This document shows, in pieces, positions 1-6,977 of a DNA stretch of 64,000 nt. The translations under genes and the position numbers were made by a program. The notes under the pieces are model-generated. The model was not told the origin of the DNA. It did no database searches and saw only the letters and a program-made list of their open reading frames with translations. Position 1 is the first letter of the stretch. Each line of letters opens with the position of its first letter. The DNA is from Cohnella phaseoli (GTDB lineage Bacteria > Bacillota > Bacilli > Paenibacillales > Paenibacillaceae), in contig NZ_QRDZ01000044.1 of assembly GCF_003386235.1 (NCBI RefSeq), forward strand, positions 1 to 64,000, given 5' to 3'.

Positions 1-63
1 GAATGGGTCATGAGTCTAGATGACCGGTCAAAATTCTTCTGGCCGAGAAAGAACGTGAAATAA
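1..63 (+). CDS. C-terminal end of an unidentified protein (partial)
   Basis: Frame 1 is open from the window edge for 20 codons and stops at TAA 61-63. It ends in a basic, aromatic tail (SKFFWPRKNVK). The other two forward frames stop earlier, and a strong terminator follows at 144-171, so a gene ending here is plausible. Too little is present to name the family, and chance openness cannot be excluded. Confidence 0.35.
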   Translation, partial: EWVMSLDDRSKFFWPRKNVK

Positions 64-143
64 AGAGCATAACTGCGACATGAGTCGGTTTGATATGGAA
101 GACTCCGGAATTAGGGGGTCGCACCGTAGAGATAGAATATTCC

Positions 144-171
144 AAACCTACCGAGAAATCGGTAGGTTTTT
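144..171 (+). terminator. Rho-independent terminator
   Basis: An 11-bp perfect stem (AAACCTACCGA / TCGGTAGGTTT) with a GAAA loop runs directly into a T tract. It separates the gene ending at the left edge from the riboswitch leader. Confidence 0.8.
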
Positions 172-173
172 CC

Positions 174-202
174 TTGCATAATCTATGAAAATTTGCTATA
201 CT
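174..202 (+). promoter_or_regulatory. SigA-type promoter for the riboswitch-transglutaminase transcript
   Basis: TTGCAT (174-179), a 17-bp spacer and TATACT (197-202) fit the vegetative sigma consensus. The predicted start near 209 lies just before the first c-di-GMP aptamer at 221. Confidence 0.6.
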
Positions 203-220
203 TCTACTATAAAAGCAAGC

Positions 221-304
221 TCGATAACGGCAAACCTGTCGAAAGGCAGCGACGCAAAGCTAGAGGGTCTTCCCTTCCGTTGGAAGGATGACAGCCAGCT
301 ACCG
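221..304 (+). ncRNA. c-di-GMP-I riboswitch aptamer, first of a tandem pair
   Basis: The sequence carries the conserved class I (GEMM) core: GGCAAACC, a GAAA tetraloop, GACGCAAAGC, a variable P3-like hairpin (CCTTCC / GGAAGG) and the closing CAGCTACCGA. A 39-nt stretch (229-267) is identical to 351-389 in the second aptamer, so the pair looks like a duplication. A terminator-like hairpin begins in its 3' end, which suggests transcriptional control. Whether the ligand turns the gene on or off cannot be read from sequence. Confidence 0.9.
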
Positions 305-324
305 AAAGTCTCGGCTTTTTTTGT
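297..324 (+). terminator. Terminator-like expression platform of the first c-di-GMP aptamer
   Basis: A short stem (AGC and CGA pairing with TCG and GCT, bulged) ends in a run of seven T residues (316-322). Its left arm overlaps the last aptamer bases (AGCTACCGA), so aptamer closure and terminator formation should compete. The stem is short, hence the moderate confidence. Confidence 0.6.
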
Positions 325-342
325 TTTCTTCGGACGAGCTTC

Positions 343-425
343 ACGATAAAGGCAAACCTGTCGAAAGGCAGCGACGCAAAGCTAGAGGGCCTTCTCTTCT
401 ATGAGGAATGGCAGCCAGCTATCGA
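343..425 (+). ncRNA. c-di-GMP-I riboswitch aptamer, second of a tandem pair
   Basis: It has the same class I core as the first aptamer: GGCAAACC, GAAA tetraloop, GACGCAAAGC and CAGCTATCGA. The P1 strands CGATA (344-348) and TATCG (420-424) pair. The 3' strand abuts the Shine-Dalgarno GAAAGGAG (424-431) of the gene starting at 440, and no T tract intervenes, so this copy probably acts on translation initiation. Confidence 0.9.
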
Positions 426-439
426 AAGGAGTCAGGATT

Positions 440-1255
440 ATGATTAAATTTACAAGAGTGTTGCTGGCCGCTTTCGTTCTTTTCGCTACGATCCCGGCAA
501 TCGCTTTCGCTGATACGCAAGCAAATAAAGTTACTTTGGATACGATCCAATTGGAGAGAGGCACGATTGGCATCCGACTGGCTAACAAGACATCAGTCGA
601 CATGAAGGCGAAGATTTCGAAGGGAAGCGCGAGCTATACATATACATTGAGCACGACAACGAACGACCAGACGGTGTGGCTGCCGCTGCAGTTGGGCAAC
701 GGGCAGTATGAAATTACGGTGCTTGAGCATGTTGTCGACAAAAAGTACCGCGTGAGCCTTACAGATAAGGTCGATGTAACGGTAAAGAATGAGCCTGATG
801 TATTCTTGAATTCGACGCAGACGGTAGCTTGGAAGGAAGCTGACAAGGCGTTGGCCAAAGTCAAGGAGTTGACGAAGAAAGCTGCTACGGATGAACAGAA
901 AGCAAAGGCGATCTACGAATATATCATTCAAAATGTCAGCTACGATAAAGATTTGGCTCGTAAGGTTGCTGCGGATTACATTCCGGACATTGACGGAACT
1001 CTGACCTCGGGCAAAGCCATCTGCTATGGTTACGCTACTCTCTACGCGGCTATGCTGCGCAGCGTAGGCATTCCGACCAAACTGGCGATGGGCAAGACGA
1101 ACTTGGTTGATGAATACCACGCTTGGAACGAGGTTTACTTGAACGGCAAATGGGTTGTTGTAGACACGACTGTTGACGCAGTGCTGAGCAAAGGTGCTAA
1201 TAAGATCACATTCAATAAAAAAGCAAGCGACTACGCGGCAGTCAAATATTACTGA
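440..1255 (+). CDS. Secreted transglutaminase-like protein under c-di-GMP riboswitch control
   Basis: This is a 271-residue secreted protein. Residues 1-24 form a signal peptide ending in AFA. The middle (about 30-120) looks like a beta-rich domain of unknown role. Residues 150-260 form a transglutaminase-like (transglut_core) fold with the expected triad: Cys195 in GKAICYGYA, His227 in YHAWNEV and Asp242 in VVVDTT. Such domains cleave or cross-link peptide bonds; the substrate is unknown, and a cell wall or matrix protein is inferred from export and from c-di-GMP control. ATG 440 is preferred to an upstream ATG at 401, which lies inside the second aptamer; GAAAGGAG sits 8 bases before 440. 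The gene stands alone, with a terminator at 1264-1304, and is convergent with the sortase. Confidence 0.85.
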   Translation: MIKFTRVLLAAFVLFATIPAIAFADTQANKVTLDTIQLERGTIGIRLANKTSVDMKAKISKGSASYTYTLSTTTNDQTVWLPLQLGNGQYEITVLEHVVDKKYRVSLTDKVDVTVKNEPDVFLNSTQTVAWKEADKALAKVKELTKKAATDEQKAKAIYEYIIQNVSYDKDLARKVAADYIPDIDGTLTSGKAICYGYATLYAAMLRSVGIPTKLAMGKTNLVDEYHAWNEVYLNGKWVVVDTTVDAVLSKGANKITFNKKASDYAAVKYY

Positions 1256-1263
1256 TTGAACTT

Positions 1264-1304
1264 AAAAGCGTCCGGAATCGTTATAGATTCCGGACGCTTT
1301 TTTC
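1264..1304 (+). terminator. Terminator between convergent genes
   Basis: A long perfect stem (AAAAGCGTCCGGAATC / GATTCCGGACGCTTTT) with a 6-nt loop is followed by T residues. The A run on the left arm means it may also serve the sortase gene from the other strand. Confidence 0.85.
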
Positions 1305-1315
1305 GCATAGAGAGT

Positions 1316-2008
1316 TTAACTTTGAGCTTCAACCCGTTCGGCGTGAACGATGAGACGATGCGTTGGATTGACTAGCGGGTCACAAGTGATTAGTGTAAGA
1401 GTCGTTTTGTCTTCGTCTTTTTTCAGTACGGACAGATCGTTTGGAAGAACGACTTTAATGTCGGTCACCTTGTAGACGAAGCTGCTGTTTCTTGTCCGGA
1501 TGTCGATTTGGTCGCCGATTTCCACTTCGTCAAGTCGATTGAACATTCGTCCTTTTGTTCGGGCTCGGTGGGCTGCGACTGCGGCATTGCCGACCTCGCC
1601 AAGCGGTGCGGTTTCCGTCATATGGCCCGCACCTACCTTCATATTTTGCGCGGATGCTCCTTCTAAAATCGGTAGCTTAAGATCGATTTTGTCAATCTCG
1701 ATAATCCCGATTGTTCGCTCATCCATAGGCTCTTGAGATTCCTCAGGGACCTCGGACGAATCAATTTCCGTTCCTGCTTGTTCCAGCCCCGCGTCAAGCA
1801 CGTTAGAAAGTCGGCTGTACTCTGCTTGAATATTGTAGGAGCGTGCGGGATCGCCGGACGACAAAGATTGCTCCAATTCTTGCAAAATTTGTTTCTGTTC
1901 TCTATCTTGGAGGTACTCTCGGGCAAATGGGAAAGCTAGCAATGTTAGGCCTGCGGCGATCAAAGCGTAGGAAGCGATTTTAGTGACGGTTGTTCCAGTT
2001 CGTTTCAT
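1316..2008 (-). CDS. Class D sortase
   Basis: A 230-residue membrane-anchored transpeptidase. Residues 10-28 form an N-terminal membrane helix, a charged linker follows to about 95, and the sortase beta-barrel spans about 98-226. The catalytic residues are visible: His147 in VAAHRA, Cys209 in TLITCDP and Arg218 in THRLIVHA. Sortases join proteins bearing a C-terminal LPxTx-type signal to the cell wall. The TLITC motif and N-terminal anchor fit class D (B. subtilis YhcS type). No protein with an LPxTx signal and membrane tail was noticed in this window, so the substrate lies elsewhere. It is transcribed toward the transglutaminase gene and divergently from the exopolysaccharide operon; the 239-bp gap to 2248 holds the promoters of both. 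Confidence 0.88.
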   Translation of the reverse strand: MKRTGTTVTKIASYALIAAGLTLLAFPFAREYLQDREQKQILQELEQSLSSGDPARSYNIQAEYSRLSNVLDAGLEQAGTEIDSSEVPEESQEPMDERTIGIIEIDKIDLKLPILEGASAQNMKVGAGHMTETAPLGEVGNAAVAAHRARTKGRMFNRLDEVEIGDQIDIRTRNSSFVYKVTDIKVVLPNDLSVLKKDEDKTTLTLITCDPLVNPTHRLIVHAERVEAQS

Positions 2009-2115
2009 AGATTTACCATCTGCCTTTATCTATACATGATACGTTCAAACTGAAATAATAAACTATCAGGCTGAACAAAAACTGTACAATAGAAAACGGA
2101 TTTTTCTATTTGACT

Positions 2116-2155
2116 TAGAAAAGTTTAGAAATTGTTCAGTAGGGCGTGGTAGAAT
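2116..2155 (+). promoter_or_regulatory. Exopolysaccharide operon 1 promoter with direct-repeat activator-like site
   Basis: Two direct repeats, TAGAAAAGTT (2116-2125) and TAGAAATTGTT (2126-2136), are exactly 10 bp apart. They are followed by an extended -10, TG-G-TAGAAT (2147-2155), without a convincing -35 hexamer. The block recurs at 10033-10072 with the same spacing. Repeats one helical turn apart upstream of a -35-less promoter are typical of response-regulator activation; the regulator is unknown. A palindrome CCTATT-A-AATAGG lies downstream at 2185-2197. Confidence 0.6.
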
Positions 2156-2247
2156 ATAAATGTTTGGTTGATTGGTTCTTTTCTCCTATTAAATAGGTAA
2201 TTTGATCTATTGATGAAAACCGGATATTAGAAAGAGGCTTGATCTTA

Positions 2248-3696
2248 ATGAATGGATTATTAATTTGTCGAGTTCGTTGGATTGCGAAGGGCTTGTTTAT
2301 CGTACTGCTAATTTCCATAGTTACGGGATGCGGAATATTCAGCGGCGAGAAGAACGAGCAAGAGCCAACAACGGCAACGCCGGTGATCGAGCGCTACAGC
2401 GGACCGATGAGCAAGGTAATGCCCTATGTGTATACGGCGAAGAAAGAGTTCTCTCTTACATTTAACGGAATGAGCGACAATGTTACGATGACCAAGCTGC
2501 TAGATGAGCTGGATAAGTACGGGATTAAAGCGACCTTTTTTCTGCCGGGGATGCGCGTCGCGGAAGAGCCAGACATAGCCAAGCTGATTTTGGCCAGAGG
2601 GCATGAGGTTGAGAACAATACGCTGAATCGCCTTGATATGTCCAATCTTAGTTACGAGCAGATTTATAAAGAAATTCGTCTCAGCAACGAAATTATCGAG
2701 AGAGAAACGGGGGTTGCTCCTCGTTACATTCGCACACGTTCTGGCGACTATACCGACGATGTAAGACTGGCATCTGCTCACAACGGTATGGATGCTGTTA
2801 TTGTCTACAGCCTGTTTTTGCATAATTGGCAGAAGGAGACTGACTTAGAGAAGGAACTGTATATCAGGAAATACATTACCCGAGGCGGAATTATTTCCAT
2901 TGATGCGGAAGAGAATACCTCGCTCTTGGAAGATGTTGTGCTTGTGGCAAAAGCTGCAGAAGAGGTGGGGTACGACTTCATTCCTTTGGGACAATTGATC
3001 AAGCATGGTGGAGAGCGGAAGCCGTTGGAGCAAATCGAAGGTTACGACGCCGTACGGATCAACCCGGATTACGAAAACTCGAAGTACAATTTGATTTATG
3101 ATGTAATGACGGACGAAAAGAAAATTACGCTAACATTCGATGATTGGGGGACCGATTATACGGTTACCAAGATACTGGATATATTGGCCAAGTATGATGT
3201 GAAAGTGACTTTTTTCTTACGAGCCAAAGGAGCAGAAGCTAATCCGAATTTGGCAAGGGCAATGATTGAGGAAGGACATGATGTAGCAAACCATACATAT
3301 ACCCATCCCGTCATTACAACTTTGACTCCGGAGCAATTGCAGGAAGATGTCGTCAAAGCTCATCAAGTCATTACAGAAGCCATTCAACAGAAGCCGACAA
3401 TGCTGTTCCGACCTCCTACCGGAGAAATTGACGATAAAAGCGCCAAAATCGTTTCTGCGATCGGGCTTCCCAATATCGCGCTGTACAACGTAACGACGCT
3501 CGATTGGAACTCGGATAACAGCGCAGAGGATATTGTGAATAAAATTATGGAGAAGACGGATAAAGGGAGCGTTATTTTGCTTCACATGCTTGACGATATT
3601 CATACGATCGAAGCTCTACCTACAGTGCTCGAAAGTCTGAGGAAGTCGGGTTTCACATTCGTCAAAATGGCGGAATTAGTCGGGTTGCAAGAGTAG
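2248..3696 (+). CDS. Lipoprotein with two polysaccharide deacetylase (NodB-like) domains, the first degenerate
   Basis: A 482-residue protein with a lipoprotein signal (lipobox IVTGC, Cys28), so it sits on the outer face of the membrane. Residues about 55-255 and 265-480 are two NodB homology domains. The second has working motifs: TFDD at 296-299, His349 and His353 in NHTYTHP, RPPTG, and LLHM near the end, so it should be a metal-dependent N- or O-deacetylase. The first domain has TFNGM and NNTLNR at the equivalent positions and has lost the metal ligands. First gene of a five-gene operon with a sugar dehydrogenase and a glycosyltransferase, so the likely substrate is the polysaccharide made by the operon. 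ATG 2248 is chosen over TTG 2239 because AAAGAGG (2231-2237) is 10 bases before it. Confidence 0.87.
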   Translation: MNGLLICRVRWIAKGLFIVLLISIVTGCGIFSGEKNEQEPTTATPVIERYSGPMSKVMPYVYTAKKEFSLTFNGMSDNVTMTKLLDELDKYGIKATFFLPGMRVAEEPDIAKLILARGHEVENNTLNRLDMSNLSYEQIYKEIRLSNEIIERETGVAPRYIRTRSGDYTDDVRLASAHNGMDAVIVYSLFLHNWQKETDLEKELYIRKYITRGGIISIDAEENTSLLEDVVLVAKAAEEVGYDFIPLGQLIKHGGERKPLEQIEGYDAVRINPDYENSKYNLIYDVMTDEKKITLTFDDWGTDYTVTKILDILAKYDVKVTFFLRAKGAEANPNLARAMIEEGHDVANHTYTHPVITTLTPEQLQEDVVKAHQVITEAIQQKPTMLFRPPTGEIDDKSAKIVSAIGLPNIALYNVTTLDWNSDNSAEDIVNKIMEKTDKGSVILLHMLDDIHTIEALPTVLESLRKSGFTFVKMAELVGLQE

Positions 3697-3724
3697 ACGA
3701 TTCGGGAGTACGGGAGAGAACAGA

Positions 3725-5038
3725 ATGAATATCTATGATCGGCTGTTGGACAGAATGGAGTCTATCGCGGTAGTAGGATTGGGGTATGTTGGCTTGCCGC
3801 TTGCGCTAGCCTTTGCTAAAAAAGTAAATGTGGTGGGATTCGATTTAAACAAGAAGAAAATCGAAGGATACCGGAATGGATTAGATGCGACTGACGATGT
3901 CGGCGATGAGGCTGTAAGAAACAGTACAGCATCGTTTACTTCAGACGTTTCGAGGCTTGAGGATGTGCATTTTTATATTGTAGCTGTACCGACGCCGATC
4001 GGCAGCGGGAATGTTCCAGATTTGACCTACATTGAGAATGCAAGCCGGCTTGTTGGGAGCAAGCTGAGTAAGGGAGCGATCGTTGTCTTCGAATCTACCG
4101 TATATCCTGGTGTGACCGAGGAGATTTGCGTACCGATTCTGGAAGCGGAATCCGGCTTGCGCTGCGGAGAGGATTTCAAGGTCGGCTATTCGCCAGAGCG
4201 AATTAATCCGGGAGATAAAGTCCATCGTCTGGAAAATATTATAAAAATCGTATCGGGAATGGACACAGAAACGCTTGAGACGATTGCCAAAGTGTACGAG
4301 CTCATAATTGAAGCCGGCGTATACAGGGCCGAGAGCATTAAAGTGGCGGAAGCGGCTAAAGTGATAGAGAATGCGCAACGCGACGTCAATATTGCATTCA
4401 TGAACGAATTAGCGATGCTATTTAAGCAAATGAACATCCCTACAAGAGCTGTGCTTGAGGCTGCGAAGACAAAGTGGAACTTCCTTCCGTTTGAACCGGG
4501 TTTGGTCGGAGGGCACTGTATCGGGATTGATCCGTATTACTTAACTTATAAAGCGGAGGACACGGGATATCGGTCGCGCATTATTCTTGCCGGACGCCAC
4601 ATTAACGATGGTATGGGTAGCTTTGTCGCACAGAGTATCGTCAAAATGCTGGTCAAACTTAAAGTAGACATTTCCAGTGCCAGAATCGGTTTTCTAGGAC
4701 TTACATATAAGGAAAACTGTTCAGACATTCGAAATACGAAAGTCATTGATGTGATTCATGAGTTGAACGAGTATGGCATAACGCCGCTTGTAACAGATCC
4801 GATGGTTGATCCTGAACAGGCGTTTGAGGAATACGGCATAGAGTTAATGAATATGGAGCATCTGCAGCAGCTTGATGCCGTTGTAGTTGCCGTACCTCAT
4901 AGCAGCTTTGCATCGATGACAGCACGGGACTTTGAGGCTATGTTTGCCAAGAATAAAACCAAGGTTCTAGTCGATGTAAAAGGTGTATTCAACAAATCGG
5001 ATTTTGAGAAAAACGGCTTCCATTACTGGAGTCTGTAG
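3725..5038 (+). CDS. Nucleotide sugar dehydrogenase (UDP-HexNAc 6-dehydrogenase type)
   Basis: A 437-residue cytoplasmic enzyme of the UDP-glucose/UDP-N-acetylhexosamine dehydrogenase family. The N-terminal Rossmann motif is VVGLGYVGLPLA, followed by the acidic NAD-ribose contact FDLN. The active site motif GGHCIGIDPYYL carries the catalytic Cys265. The GGHCIGIDPYYLTYKA form is characteristic of the TviB/WbpA/WbpO branch, which oxidises UDP-GlcNAc or UDP-GalNAc to the uronic acid, rather than of UDP-glucose dehydrogenases. This points to an amino-uronic acid in the polymer. It follows the deacetylase by 28 bp and precedes the PilZ-glycosyltransferase. Substrate assignment is inference. Confidence 0.9.
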   Translation: MNIYDRLLDRMESIAVVGLGYVGLPLALAFAKKVNVVGFDLNKKKIEGYRNGLDATDDVGDEAVRNSTASFTSDVSRLEDVHFYIVAVPTPIGSGNVPDLTYIENASRLVGSKLSKGAIVVFESTVYPGVTEEICVPILEAESGLRCGEDFKVGYSPERINPGDKVHRLENIIKIVSGMDTETLETIAKVYELIIEAGVYRAESIKVAEAAKVIENAQRDVNIAFMNELAMLFKQMNIPTRAVLEAAKTKWNFLPFEPGLVGGHCIGIDPYYLTYKAEDTGYRSRIILAGRHINDGMGSFVAQSIVKMLVKLKVDISSARIGFLGLTYKENCSDIRNTKVIDVIHELNEYGITPLVTDPMVDPEQAFEEYGIELMNMEHLQQLDAVVVAVPHSSFASMTARDFEAMFAKNKTKVLVDVKGVFNKSDFEKNGFHYWSL

Positions 5039-5067
5039 CGTCGGTCTCACGGATTGGAGGCAGCGAA

Positions 5068-6939
5068 ATGTTAAAGTTGAAGAAGAAGCCGAAGAAAACT
5101 GTCGAAGAAATATTAACAGTTCCAAAAGGGGACAGGCGTACGTTAGCTTATGTGCCGGACCCGGATAAGCTTCGAAACTCGGCTGATCGCAGAGGGCTTA
5201 AGAGCGAGGAAAGTGGAGCCCAGCAGGAAGGGAATATCCACGATAAACTTCGTATGCTTAGTTTGCGTTATGTTGCGGAGTTTGAGGTGATGATCGATTT
5301 AGCTAGGAAGGGTAAGCCGGTCCGAGGTCGATCTGTGGATGTTTCAGCAACGGGCATCTTGATTGCGGTCGATGATCTGTCACAGGATTCCTTCAGAGTC
5401 GGAGGCAATGTCCAGATTCGTTTTCGTATTCCTCCAGGAGCGATGCCCGAAGGGTTCGAATCGAACGTTAAAACACAAGCTACTGTTGTGAGAATTCTTG
5501 TCAAAGAGCATGACGGACAAGAGCAGACAATGGTCGCATTCGAGTTCGTCAAACCGCTGACTGAATATTTCCAGAAAAAGCGCTGGGGATATTCCGTTTA
5601 CATGGCTAGTAGTTTGCTGCTCTTTACGGCTTTGTTTGTCATGCTTATGCGCGCGGAGAGCGTTATTTATTTCAAATACAACTCGCTTTTGTATACGTAC
5701 AGCATCATCGCCGCGGCATTCTTGCTGTCGAGATATTTGTTTGGATCGTTATATCGGGATGTGCCGATTAATCCTGTTTACACGCCCGGCGTTACAATTA
5801 TAATCCCTTGCTTTAATGAGGAGCAGTGGATTCACCGTACGATTCTAAGCTGCGTCAATCAGGATTATCCGGTTCACAAGCTCGAAGTGATCGTAGTAGA
5901 CGATCGTTCCACGGATAATTCCCCACAGCGTATTCAAGAGACGATTGAGCTGATTCACAAAGAGGCAGAGCGCTTCGGTACTAGAGATAGAGTGAAGATG
6001 CTCCTGCTTGAAGAGAACGGCGGGAAGCGGGTGGCGTTAGTCAAAGGCGTTGAGATGGCGAAACACGATTTGGTTGTGTTCGTTGATTCGGACAGCTTCC
6101 TCGAACCAACCGCGATCCGTCATCTTGTTCAGCCTTTTCAAGATCGTAAGGTTGGAGGCGTAGCCGGGAGAACGGACGTTGAAAACAAATTTACGAATTC
6201 CATCACCAAGCTTCAAACCGTCCGCTACTATATCGCGTTCCGGATTATGAAAGCGGCCGAATCCTGGTTCGATAGCGTGACTTGTCTTTCCGGGCCGTTG
6301 TCCTGCTACCGCAAAGAATTAGTGCTCAAGCATTCCGACGCATGGTTGAATCAGAAGTTTTTAGGGCAGCCGGCCACGTTCGGAGACGACCGAAGCATGA
6401 CCAACTATATTTTGCGTACACACCGCACAACTTATCAGGATAAGGCGATCTGTTCGACTATCGTACCTTCGGATATGGGCGTATTTTTGAAGCAGCAAAT
6501 GCGCTGGAAACGTTCCTGGCTAAGGGAATCCTTGCGCGCATGCAAATTCATTTGGCGCAAGGAACCGTTTATGGCACTTTTCTTCCTTGTGGGATTGATA
6601 GTGCCGATTGCCGCTCCCGTAATCGTAGTATACAACCTGATCTACGTCCCTTTGTTTCATCATGTTTTTCCGGGAACATTCCTTATGGGATTATTGCTGA
6701 TGGCCCTGTGCATGAGCTTGGCGCATTTGTTTTTCCGTAAGAGCAAGCTATGGATATTCGGAATTGTATTCTGTTTGTTTTATGAATTTGTGCTTCTGTG
6801 GCAGATGCCTGTAGCCTGGGTTACTTTCTGGAAATCTACATGGGGAACTAGGGAAACCCCTCAAGATATCGAGGCCAGAAACAAGAAAGAAGCGCGCAAA
6901 CAAAAAAGAGTCAACCGGAAGATCGGGCTGCCGTTTTAA
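5068..6939 (+). CDS. Membrane glycosyltransferase family 2 with an N-terminal PilZ domain
   Basis: A 623-residue processive-type synthase. Residues about 60-160 form a PilZ-like domain with DVSATG (91-96) matching the D/N-x-S-x-x-G motif. The arginine pair before it is R62 and R67, one residue farther apart than the usual RxxxR, so c-di-GMP binding is likely but not certain. Two membrane helices follow (about 172-190 and 205-225). The GT2 domain has VVDDRSTD, the DSD metal motif in VFVDSDSF, GDDR and QQMRW (476-480), the QxxRW signature of cellulose and hyaluronan synthases. Three or four helices close the protein. In BcsA the PilZ domain is C-terminal; here it is N-terminal. It should polymerise and export sugar from a UDP donor, probably including the product of the upstream dehydrogenase. 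RBS TTGGAGG lies ahead of ATG 5068. Confidence 0.88.
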   Translation: MLKLKKKPKKTVEEILTVPKGDRRTLAYVPDPDKLRNSADRRGLKSEESGAQQEGNIHDKLRMLSLRYVAEFEVMIDLARKGKPVRGRSVDVSATGILIAVDDLSQDSFRVGGNVQIRFRIPPGAMPEGFESNVKTQATVVRILVKEHDGQEQTMVAFEFVKPLTEYFQKKRWGYSVYMASSLLLFTALFVMLMRAESVIYFKYNSLLYTYSIIAAAFLLSRYLFGSLYRDVPINPVYTPGVTIIIPCFNEEQWIHRTILSCVNQDYPVHKLEVIVVDDRSTDNSPQRIQETIELIHKEAERFGTRDRVKMLLLEENGGKRVALVKGVEMAKHDLVVFVDSDSFLEPTAIRHLVQPFQDRKVGGVAGRTDVENKFTNSITKLQTVRYYIAFRIMKAAESWFDSVTCLSGPLSCYRKELVLKHSDAWLNQKFLGQPATFGDDRSMTNYILRTHRTTYQDKAICSTIVPSDMGVFLKQQMRWKRSWLRESLRACKFIWRKEPFMALFFLVGLIVPIAAPVIVVYNLIYVPLFHHVFPGTFLMGLLLMALCMSLAHLFFRKSKLWIFGIVFCLFYEFVLLWQMPVAWVTFWKSTWGTRETPQDIEARNKKEARKQKRVNRKIGLPF

Positions 6940-6977
6940 TATGGCGGTTACGTTCCGTTCAGTAAGGAGAAGCAGAG

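Noticed and set aside
401..439. Start of the transglutaminase gene at ATG 401
   Set aside because: That ATG lies within the second c-di-GMP aptamer; ATG 440 has the RBS and begins the signal peptide.
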